5,422 nucleotides of DNA from Acidobacteriota bacterium (GTDB taxonomy: Bacteria > Acidobacteriota > Vicinamibacteria > Vicinamibacterales > 2-12-FULL-66-21). The stretch is taken from assembly GCA_013694635.1 (NCBI GenBank), contig JACDCA010000484.1:1-5422 (forward strand). The letters are read 5' to 3'. The notes under the pieces were generated by a model, which made no database searches, was not told where the DNA came from, and worked only from the letters and a program-made list of their open reading frames with translations. Both the position numbers and the translations under genes were made by a program. Below, one piece after another: positions 1 through 5,422 of the stretch (position 1 is its first letter; every line of letters begins with the position of its first letter).

Positions 1-2
1 GC

Positions 3-627
3 GTCCACGCAGCGCGACCGATCGGCTGGGTTTGCATGATGCGCCGGATGCTACCACGCACGGTGCAGCTCATGATCGCGTTCGCGATATCTCAGGCGAC
101 CGGAGGAAAGTGCGCGCCCCTTCCACGCGCGACGGTCGATCTCTGGCAATGCGACGCGCTCGGCATCTATTCTGGCGTGTCTGACGCGCGTTACGGTTTT
201 CAGACGCAGGGGGAGACATTTCTGCGCGGCAGCCAGGTGACCGATGCCAACGGGGCGGCGCGCTTCACGACGATCTATCCGGGCTGGTATGGCGGACGCG
301 CCGTCCACCTGCACTTCAAGATCCGCACGGAATCGACGCCGGCAGGCGCCTACGAATTCACCTCGCAGCTGTTCTTTCCGGAGGAGCTGAACGACCAGGT
401 GCACGCACAGAGCCCGTACTCGCAGAAGGGACGCCGCGACATGACCAACGAGCGCGACGCGTTCTTCCGAAACGGGGGGAGCAGTCTGCTTCTTCAGCCG
501 ACGAAAACCGCGGTGGGCTACGACGCGCCGTTTGCGATCGCACTCGATCTGTCCGACGCCGCTGTGGGGCGGCCCGATTCCGGTGGCGGGCGCGGCGGAC
601 CTTGGTCGCGGACGCGGGCGCTCTTAG
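3..627 (+). CDS. Intradiol ring-cleavage dioxygenase, partial, frame uncertain at both ends
   Basis: Fe(III)-dependent dioxygenase of the protocatechuate/catechol dioxygenase superfamily, which cleaves catechol-type rings between the two hydroxyls. Counting from the ATG at 36, the non-haem iron ligands are visible: Tyr45 (GIYSG), Tyr81 (TIYPGWY), His91 and His93 (HLHFK), plus the conserved Arg88. The segments CAPLPRATVDLWQCDA and GYDAPFAIALDLSDA are also typical of the family. The frame is open to the left edge, and the ATG at 36 lies inside the domain and lacks a good ribosome site, so it is unlikely to be the true start. The conserved segment expected just upstream (RSDIR-like) is not readable in this frame. 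At the 3' end this frame stays open to 1415, antisense to the neighbouring gene. A one-base shift near 597-602 would instead give a short Gly/Arg tail ending at TAG 625-627, which I judge more likely. Substrate unknown; no functional link to the hyp genes is evident. Confidence 0.75.
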
Positions 628-1379
628 GCCGACCCGATCGCGCTCAGCGCGTACCAGACGCCAAAGACAAGGCTGGCAGCGCCAACTGCTGGAACCAGGC
701 GCTCGAGGCGGGGTGCGACTGGCCCTCGGACCAGGCCGTAACCGACGGCGGCGGACACGAACGCCATCGACAGTGCCGTCGCCGCTGCAAACAACAGCAG
801 GCCGGCCACGGCGCTGACACGATCAGTGGCGGACGCGACCAGGAGAATCCCCACGCCCGCCGATCCACCAACGCCGTGCATCAGCCCGATGCTGAAAGCG
901 GTTGCCGGCGACCGGCCCATGGCGTCGGCGTGGCGGTGCGGATGCGCGCCCGGATGCCCCGCCGCTGGTGCGTGCACGTGTACGTGCGGGTGCGTATGGC
1001 GGACCTCGCCGTGCTGATGCGGATGCGAATGGAAGTAGCCGCGGCGCCATCGCAGCAGAAGTCGAACCGCGAGGCCCGCGGTCACGACGCCAATGAGGAA
1101 TTCCGCGCCGCGTCCGACGGCGTCTGGCAGCTGCGCGCCCAGCAACACGATCGGCACACCAAAGAGGAAGAGGGTGGTGGCATGGCCGAGACCCCAGAAA
1201 AGGCCGAGCACGCCCGCACGCCGGCCGCCGCGCTTGTCATCCGAAAGGATCAGCGTCGAGACGGCGGTCAGGTGGTCAGGGTCGGTCGCATGGCGCGCCC
1301 CGAGGAGGAGTGCGACCACCAGGCCGAGGGTAACGCCCCCCCCGCCGAGACCGAGAATCCAATCATCAAGAAAGTGCAT
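624..1379 (-). CDS. NicO/UreH-like nickel/cobalt permease with His-rich loop
   Basis: Predicted inner-membrane Ni2+/Co2+ transporter of 251 aa. It carries the signature RHATDPDH (residues 29-36), a variant of the HX4DH-type motif of nickel/cobalt permeases, followed by GLGHATTL (63-70) and GLMHGVGGSAG (165-175), each in a hydrophobic segment. About six membrane segments can be drawn (around 12-28, 58-80, 93-110, 160-182, 188-213, 228-247). The loop at 117-150 has 13 histidines, probably a metal-binding hydrophilic loop. I chose the ATG at 1379 because the hydrophobic homologous part begins there; the frame is open up to 1544, but those residues are Arg-rich, not membrane-like, and overlap the end of hypF. 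No strong Shine-Dalgarno is seen. It lies 74 nt downstream of hypF on the same strand, which suggests Ni supply for hydrogenase maturation. Such proteins are often labelled 'urease accessory protein UreH'; no urease genes are visible. Specificity for Ni over Co is inferred from context only. Confidence 0.85.
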   Translation of the reverse strand: MHFLDDWILGLGGGGVTLGLVVALLLGARHATDPDHLTAVSTLILSDDKRGGRRAGVLGLFWGLGHATTLFLFGVPIVLLGAQLPDAVGRGAEFLIGVVTAGLAVRLLLRWRRGYFHSHPHQHGEVRHTHPHVHVHAPAAGHPGAHPHRHADAMGRSPATAFSIGLMHGVGGSAGVGILLVASATDRVSAVAGLLLFAAATALSMAFVSAAVGYGLVRGPVAPRLERLVPAVGAASLVFGVWYALSAIGSA

Positions 1380-1453
1380 GCGTTCGACATACAAGGTTGC
1401 CTGCGTTTTCGATGAAGAGCAAATCGAGGGCCGCCATGCAGCATTGGTGCACG

Positions 1454-3844
1454 TCAACGTCCTGAAAACTGGCCGAACGACGCCAGGGCCGCCTGCCCGA
1501 GACTGATGCCGCCGTCGTTTGGTGGCACGACGTGATTCGTCCACAGGCGGAGCGAACTGTCGCTCAGCGCATGCAGGCGGTTCAACACCAGATGATTCTG
1601 GAACACACCACCGGAGAGCACGCCCGTCTCAACGCCGTGTTGCCGTGCGAGCGACGTGAGGGCCTCGCGGGTGCCGTGCGCGATACCCCATTGGGCGGCC
1701 CGGGCGATTTCCGCCGGCGGCTGCCCCGCCAGACGTCGCGCGATGACGTCCTCGAGCAACGGACGGAAGTCCAGCTCCCCTTCGCGAAATGGAAACGGGG
1801 ACGCATCATCGTTTCGCGCCGATTCCGCCAGGTGCTCCAGCCAGATCGCCGCCTGGCCTTCGAACGTCATACTTCGCGTAAAGCCCACCAGCGCTGCAAT
1901 CGCGTCGAACAGCCGGCCCATCGACGTGCTGACGCCCACGCGAACACCGGCGCGCAACAGCGCCGACGCCTGGACGAAGCGTTTCGGGAAGTCGAACGGC
2001 GCCCGCGTGAGATCGGGGACATCGTTCAGCTGCTCGAGGAAACCTGCGGCGGCCTGAACGGGATGCCGCGCGGCTGCGTCCCCCCCTGCCATCCGTGCCG
2101 GACGCAGGTGCGCCGCGCGGACGAAGCCGTCGCGCACGCTGCCGATGAACAGCTCCCCGCCCCACGTACTCCCGTCGTCGCCATAACCGGTACCGTCGAA
2201 GCTCGCGCCGACGACGGGCGTGTCGTAGGCCTGCCGCTCGGCAAGCACTGACGCGACGTGCGCCCGATGGTGCTGGATCGAGTGACAAGACCCAGGGGGA
2301 AGGCGCTCCGCCCAGGACGTCGAGCGATAGCCCGGATGCGCGTCACACGCAACGAGCACCTCGTTCCAGGCGACGTCGTAGAGCCGCATCAGATCGCGAA
2401 TCGTCGCATCGAACGACTCGACCGTCCGGCCGTCTTCGAGATCACCGATGTATTGACTCATGAACGCCTGGCCGCCGACGACGAGCGTCACGCTGTTCTT
2501 GAGATCGGCGCCAAGCGCCAGCACCGGCCGTCCGGCGGGCAGCGTCGCCACTGCGCCGGGTGCGTATCCGCGCGCGCGCCGCAGCATGGTGGGGCCGTAG
2601 GGACCGATCCGGATGACCGAATCGTCCACCCGCCTCGCGATCGGGCGCTCGCCAACGAGAAACGCGTCGGCGATCCCGGACAGGCGATCCAACGCATCCG
2701 CATCCTCGTATGCCAGCGGCTCGCCGGAGCGGTTCGCGCTCGTCATGACGAGCAGCGGCGGCGCGCCTCGTTCGAACAGCAGGTGGTGCAACGGCGCGTA
2801 AGGCAGCATGACGCCCAGCTCACTGTTGTCTGGGGCGACCTCGCTCAAGCGCCGCGCGGCCTTTGCGAGGACGATGGGGCGACCGATCGATTCGAGGAGT
2901 GAAAGTGCGACGTCCGAGAGGTGCACGGCACTCTTTGCGATATCGAGATCGCGTGCCATGAGGGCGAACGGCTGCTCCTTTCGAAACTTCCGTGCCCGGA
3001 GGAGGCCGACGGCATCCGCATTCGCCGCGTCGCACACCAGGTGATATCCGCCCAGCCCTTTGACGGCGACGATCCGACCCCGGGTCAGCAACTCCGCCGC
3101 GGCGCCGATCGGGTCGCGGTAGAAACCGGCTGTTTCCACCATCAGTGTTGAACCGTGTTGCACCGTGGAGTGTTGCACCGTGGCGTCTGAACCGTGTTGC
3201 ACCGTGGCCGCTGCACCGTGTTGCACCGTGTTGCACTGTGGCCGCTGAACCGTGGCTTCAGCCGGCGCGTCACTCAGCAACGAATACCGCGGCCCGCACT
3301 CAGGGCACGCGATCGGTTGCGCGTGGAATCGCCGGTCGCCCGCATCGTGATACTGGTGCTCGCACGCTGCACACAGCGCCCAGCCGCGCATGGTGGTCAG
3401 GGGCCGATCGTACGGGAGCCCTTCGACGATCGAATACCGCGGCCCGCAGTTGCTGCAGTTGATGTACGGGTACCCGGCTCTCGCATCACCGGGATCGAAG
3501 AGCTCCCGGAGGCAGTCAGCGCAGACGCAGAGATCGGGCGACACGCGGACTGTCGGCGGTCCGCTTCTCGTGCTCGCCCGGATGGTGAAGTCCGTGAACC
3601 CCTCGAGCGACGCCGGCTCGACCTCCAGCGACTCGATCGTGGCAGCCGGCGGCGGATGATCCTTCAGCTCGCGGATGAACGCGTTCAATGATGGCTCGGC
3701 CCCCTCGAGGTGGATCTCGACACCGCTCTCGGCGTTGAGCACCCAGCCAGTCAGCGCGTGCTCGCGCGCCAGGCGGAACACGTTCGGGCGAAAGCCCACG
3801 CCCTGGACGACGCCGCGAACGCGGACCTCGAGGGCGGCGGGCAT
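1454..3844 (-). CDS. hypF: Carbamoyltransferase HypF ([NiFe] hydrogenase maturation)
   Basis: Cytoplasmic enzyme that uses carbamoyl phosphate and ATP to make carbamoyl-adenylate and transfers the carbamoyl group to the C-terminal Cys of HypE, feeding synthesis of the active-site CN ligands. The 796 aa show all HypF modules in order. The acylphosphatase domain (about 5-90) has the active-site Arg19 in GVGFRP and Asn37. The zinc-finger pair has the exact pattern C108-x2-C111-x18-C130-x2-C133-x24-C158-x2-C161-x18-C180-x2-C183. The YrdC-like domain (about 245-430) has KGLGGYHLVCDA. The Kae1-like domain (about 440-790) has HHRAH (metal ligands), DGTGYGDDG, STSMGRLFDAIA, LSGGVFQN and NDGGISLGQA. 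The ATG at 3844 starts just before the acylphosphatase domain and overlaps the upstream stop (TGATG), indicating translational coupling; the open frame up to 4063 is antisense-like filler. It is slightly longer than many HypF proteins because of a repeat-encoded linker at residues 197-233. Confidence 0.97.
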   Translation of the reverse strand: MPAALEVRVRGVVQGVGFRPNVFRLAREHALTGWVLNAESGVEIHLEGAEPSLNAFIRELKDHPPPAATIESLEVEPASLEGFTDFTIRASTRSGPPTVRVSPDLCVCADCLRELFDPGDARAGYPYINCSNCGPRYSIVEGLPYDRPLTTMRGWALCAACEHQYHDAGDRRFHAQPIACPECGPRYSLLSDAPAEATVQRPQCNTVQHGAAATVQHGSDATVQHSTVQHGSTLMVETAGFYRDPIGAAAELLTRGRIVAVKGLGGYHLVCDAANADAVGLLRARKFRKEQPFALMARDLDIAKSAVHLSDVALSLLESIGRPIVLAKAARRLSEVAPDNSELGVMLPYAPLHHLLFERGAPPLLVMTSANRSGEPLAYEDADALDRLSGIADAFLVGERPIARRVDDSVIRIGPYGPTMLRRARGYAPGAVATLPAGRPVLALGADLKNSVTLVVGGQAFMSQYIGDLEDGRTVESFDATIRDLMRLYDVAWNEVLVACDAHPGYRSTSWAERLPPGSCHSIQHHRAHVASVLAERQAYDTPVVGASFDGTGYGDDGSTWGGELFIGSVRDGFVRAAHLRPARMAGGDAAARHPVQAAAGFLEQLNDVPDLTRAPFDFPKRFVQASALLRAGVRVGVSTSMGRLFDAIAALVGFTRSMTFEGQAAIWLEHLAESARNDDASPFPFREGELDFRPLLEDVIARRLAGQPPAEIARAAQWGIAHGTREALTSLARQHGVETGVLSGGVFQNHLVLNRLHALSDSSLRLWTNHVVPPNDGGISLGQAALASFGQFSGR
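3147..3254. repeat. Degenerate decamer tandem repeat inside hypF
   Basis: About nine copies of a decamer related to gttgcaccgt (plus strand) start near 3147, 3157, 3172, 3186, 3196, 3210, 3220, 3230 and 3244, so spacings are 10, 15, 14, 10, 14, 10, 10 and 14 nt. The extra bases are short spacers such as ggccgct. Variants have gaaccgtg in place of gcaccgtg. The array is read in frame by hypF on the minus strand and encodes a low-complexity linker rich in TVQHG units (residues about 197-233), between the last zinc-finger Cys and the YrdC domain. The sequence is clearly seen; its origin as an inserted or expanded repeat is inference. Confidence 0.85.
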
Positions 3845-4095
3845 CAGGATTGTGCCGTTCCGGTCGCGGGACCGATGTAGCAACAGCGTCCCTGCCACCC
3901 GACTTCGACGACGCGGCCGCGTTCGACCAGCACCGGCACCGCGCGCTGACCTGTCAAGGCGACGAGGCGCTCGAGCGCATCGGCATCGAGATCCACGTCG
4001 TATTCGACAAACGGCCGCCGCTTCCACTCCAGGGCTTCGCGCGCATCGCGGGTGAACGGGCACGACGCGGTGCCGTACAACTCGAGGTCAGCCAC
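3844..4095 (-). CDS. Uxx-star-type glutaredoxin-like protein (Cys form)
   Basis: Small cytoplasmic thioredoxin-fold protein of 83 aa. The N-terminal strand LELYGTASCPFT carries a CxxT redox motif (Cys12, Thr15); a cis-Pro motif AVPVL (Pro54) and the ending VGWQGRCC (two adjacent Cys, 71-72) follow. This layout, especially EYDVDLD followed by VPVLVERGRVVEVGWQGR, fits the Uxx-star glutaredoxin-like (seleno)protein family, in which the first redox residue is Sec or Cys. Here the codon is TGC, so it is the Cys form. I chose GTG at 4095 because it places the first beta strand directly after the start and a GGAG lies 10 nt upstream. It overlaps the SIS gene by 8 nt and the hypF start by 1 nt, so it is very likely co-translated with both. 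Possible roles are thiol reduction or protection of maturation partners; no substrate can be read from the sequence. An ordinary monothiol glutaredoxin is the alternative. Confidence 0.85.
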   Translation of the reverse strand: MADLELYGTASCPFTRDAREALEWKRRPFVEYDVDLDADALERLVALTGQRAVPVLVERGRVVEVGWQGRCCYIGPATGTAQS

Positions 4096-5329
4096 GAGCG
4101 GCTGGCTCCATCAGCTCGCGCATGACGTGATACACCGACGCCTGCACCTCCTGGATGCGCGGGATGTAATCGGATCGAATGACGATGCGGTGGTCGGCGA
4201 GATCGCGCCGGCCGATTTCGCCGCCGTCATAGCCGAGAAGAGCGACGGTCAGGAGCCCGCGCTTCCGTGCTTCCTCCAGTGCAGCCACGACGCTCTTCGA
4301 TCCGCCGCTGGTCGAGATGGCGACGGCGGCATCGCCAGGCTGTGCGTGCGCGATCAACTGGCGAAGAAAGATGAGGTCGTTGCCAACGTCGTTGGAGATG
4401 GCCGTGATGGTGGCCGCCTCGTGCGACAGCGACATCGCGGGGATGGATCGCAATCCGTCCGGCGGTGACACACAGTCGATCGCCCAGTCGTTGGCGTCGG
4501 TGGCCGATCCGCCGTTGCCGAACAGCATGAACTTGCCGCCTCGCTGCACCCGTTCGCTGAGAGCGGCGATCGCGTCAGAGATGGCCTCGCTTTCGGTTCG
4601 CGCGACCTCCTCGCGTAACCGCTCGACGTCGCGTGCCTTGCCGACAATCGATTGCGCAACATCCCCCACCAACGCTTCCTTATCCTGCCCTTCCGCGCCG
4701 AGAAACGGATACAGAAAACCGGCGGGGCCGGTGTCGAGACCGAGCTCACGATGTTCGAAGAAGACGTGCACGGTCTCCCAGAGCGTGTGATACAGAATCT
4801 CGATCATCTCCTGTCGCACGAACGCGGGCGCGTCGATCTTCACGGCATAGTCGCCGCCCTCTCCGGGCAGAGCAAACGTCATGGCGCCGCGCGCTTTCGC
4901 CTTGTCGAGCGCGAGTTGAATTCGTGAGTGCGCCTCTGGTGAGCCGAACCCCATCACCATGTCGTCGGCACGACAGAGGGCGTCGAGCCAGGGACCGTAC
5001 GCGAGCGACAGGTCGATTGCCGGCAGCGCCCGCTTGCCGACGATCACCGGGTGCACGAACTCCACGGCAACATGCTGGGCGTCGGTCGCGAGCGCCCCCT
5101 CGCCGAATGCGAGCAGCCGGCCGCCGCGCACGAAACGATCGGCCATCTCGCGGCAGGCCACGGCCAGGCGCGGCGCTTCGCGGGAAAAGAATGCGCGCGA
5201 CACCTGGTTGCGCGACTGAAGGCGGTGCTGAACGGCGTCGACGGTAGGCCGGGATGGGGGATGCGGGGTGCGGGCTGCGACAGACCGGCGACGGCCAGCC
5301 CCGGAAGCCGAAATTGGCGCATCCCCCAT
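4088..5329 (-). CDS. Tandem SIS-domain protein, GmhA (phosphoheptose isomerase)-like
   Basis: Cytoplasmic protein of up to 413 aa with two sugar-isomerase (SIS) domains, about twice the length of GmhA. The C-terminal domain (about 230-410) is the better copy: GGKFMLFGNGGSATDAN (274-290), AISTSGGS (347-354), YDGGE and RIQEVQASVYHVM match the phosphosugar-binding loops of GmhA. The N-terminal domain (about 40-195) is a degenerate copy with FGEGALATDAQH (75-86) and no ISTSG loop. Compared with GmhA metal/catalytic positions, the C domain has Asp and Gln where His is usual, while the N domain keeps H and E in DAQHVAVEF, so GmhA activity is doubtful. Homology reaches back to about residue 33 (VQHRLQ), upstream of the GTG at 5203; the only earlier in-frame start is the ATG at 5329, which lies inside an inverted repeat and follows an in-frame TGA. 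Both starts remain possible. The position between hypE and the Grx/hypF genes suggests an accessory role in hydrogenase maturation, not in LPS heptose synthesis; this is inference. Confidence 0.85.
   Translation of the reverse strand: MGDAPISASGAGRRRSVAARTPHPPSRPTVDAVQHRLQSRNQVSRAFFSREAPRLAVACREMADRFVRGGRLLAFGEGALATDAQHVAVEFVHPVIVGKRALPAIDLSLAYGPWLDALCRADDMVMGFGSPEAHSRIQLALDKAKARGAMTFALPGEGGDYAVKIDAPAFVRQEMIEILYHTLWETVHVFFEHRELGLDTGPAGFLYPFLGAEGQDKEALVGDVAQSIVGKARDVERLREEVARTESEAISDAIAALSERVQRGGKFMLFGNGGSATDANDWAIDCVSPPDGLRSIPAMSLSHEAATITAISNDVGNDLIFLRQLIAHAQPGDAAVAISTSGGSKSVVAALEEARKRGLLTVALLGYDGGEIGRRDLADHRIVIRSDYIPRIQEVQASVYHVMRELMEPAARG
4106..4109 (-). promoter_or_regulatory. Ribosome binding site for the glutaredoxin-like gene
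   Basis: A GGAG on the minus strand lies 10 nt upstream of the GTG at 4095, inside the end of the SIS coding sequence. It supports GTG as the start of the small gene. Confidence 0.4.
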
Positions 5330-5346
5330 CCCTCATCCCCCATCCC
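5251..5346. repeat. GGGATG-rich inverted repeat between hypE and the SIS gene
   Basis: Bases 5251-5265 (gggatgggggatgcg) are the perfect reverse complement of 5318-5332, giving a 15-bp stem around a 52-nt interior. The 13-mer catcccccatccc of the right arm is repeated directly at 5320-5332 and 5334-5346. The interior is GC-rich with short self-complementary stretches. The element occupies almost all of the space between the hypE stop and the conserved part of the SIS gene and contains the ATG at 5329. It looks like a dispersed intergenic palindromic element or an operon-internal RNA hairpin; only one copy is present in the window, so dispersal cannot be shown here. Confidence 0.75.
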
Positions 5347-5347
5347 G

Positions 5348-5422
5348 TCAGCAGATGCGCGGCAGCGCATCCCCGACTAGCATGTCAACCACCCGGCTGC
5401 CGCCGTAGCTGGTCTCGGCGAT
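5348..5422 (-). CDS. hypE: HypE C-terminus (hydrogenase maturation), partial
   Basis: Only the last 24 residues are in the window, reading IAETSYGGSRVVDMLVGDAL and then the terminal Pro-Arg-Ile-Cys before TGA (5350-5348). The RxxDML.G..LPRIC ending is the hallmark of HypE: the terminal Cys receives the carbamoyl group from HypF and is dehydrated by HypE, using ATP, to a thiocyanate that supplies CN to the Fe centre through the HypC-HypD complex. The gene continues beyond the right edge. It is the first gene of the visible operon, directly upstream of the inverted repeat and the SIS gene, and its partner hypF lies two genes downstream. Confidence 0.93.
   Translation of the reverse strand: MAETSYGGSRVVDMLVGDALPRIC

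Noticed and set aside
628..1415. Continuation of the plus-strand dioxygenase frame to 1415
   Set aside because: It runs antisense to the well-supported membrane permease, is Arg/Gly/His-rich without family similarity, and reflects codon bias of the opposite strand.
1380..1453. Promoter or terminator between hypF and the permease
   Set aside because: The 74-nt gap has a TTGACG-like hexamer further upstream but no matching -10 box at proper spacing, and no strong hairpin followed by T residues, so nothing can be supported.
1380..1544. N-terminal extension of the permease to an ATG at 1544
   Set aside because: The extra 55 residues are Arg-rich and non-membrane, and overlap the end of hypF; the membrane protein begins naturally at 1379.
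1532..2902. Long plus-strand open frames opposite hypF (1532-2251 and 2258-2902)
   Set aside because: They are antisense shadows of a confidently recognised HypF, have no recognisable domains and are typical of high-GC coding DNA.
3147..3254. CRISPR array
   Set aside because: Units are about 10 nt with irregular 0-5 nt spacers and are read through as protein; there are no repeats or spacers of CRISPR size.
4059..4062. Selenocysteine codon and SECIS in the Uxx-star-like gene
   Set aside because: The first redox residue is encoded by TGC, an ordinary Cys codon, and the frame has no internal TGA.
3845..4063. N-terminal extension of hypF to a start at 4063
   Set aside because: The segment is Arg-rich filler overlapping the glutaredoxin-like gene; the acylphosphatase domain starts just after the ATG at 3844, which overlaps the upstream stop.

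Overview
The window is GC-rich (roughly two thirds G+C by eye) and gene-dense. It looks like chromosomal DNA of a free-living bacterium that carries a [NiFe]-hydrogenase maturation locus. The proteins resemble soil bacteria such as Acidobacteriota, but that placement is an impression from protein style and repeat content, not something the sequence proves. No RNA gene, transposase, CRISPR array or clear promoter/terminator is visible.

Layout, left to right. Bases 3-627 (+) hold the catalytic C-terminal part of an intradiol ring-cleavage dioxygenase whose frame is uncertain at both ends. It meets tail-to-tail, with overlapping stop codons, a leftward (-) gene block that fills the rest of the window. 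Read in transcription order, that block is: the last 24 residues of hypE (ending in Pro-Arg-Ile-Cys, 5422-5348); a protein with two SIS (GmhA-like sugar isomerase) domains (5329-4088); a small Uxx-star-type glutaredoxin-like protein (4095-3844); hypF, the carbamoyltransferase (3844-1454); and a NicO/UreH-like nickel/cobalt permease with a His-rich loop (1379-624). SIS and glutaredoxin genes overlap by 8 nt, glutaredoxin and hypF by 1 nt (TGATG), and the permease follows hypF after 74 nt, so this is very probably one operon.

How the genes work together. HypF activates carbamoyl phosphate and passes the carbamoyl group to the C-terminal Cys of HypE, where it is dehydrated to a thiocyanate, the source of the CN ligands of the [NiFe] active site. 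The permease would supply Ni. The SIS protein and the redox protein have no established role in that pathway; their tight coupling between hypE and hypF makes them candidate accessory maturation or regulatory factors. The remaining hyp genes and the hydrogenase subunits, if linked, should lie beyond the right edge.

Two repeat structures stand out: a run of about nine degenerate decamers inserted in frame inside hypF, between the zinc-finger and YrdC domains, and a GGGATG-rich inverted repeat between hypE and the SIS gene that overlaps the predicted SIS start codon.
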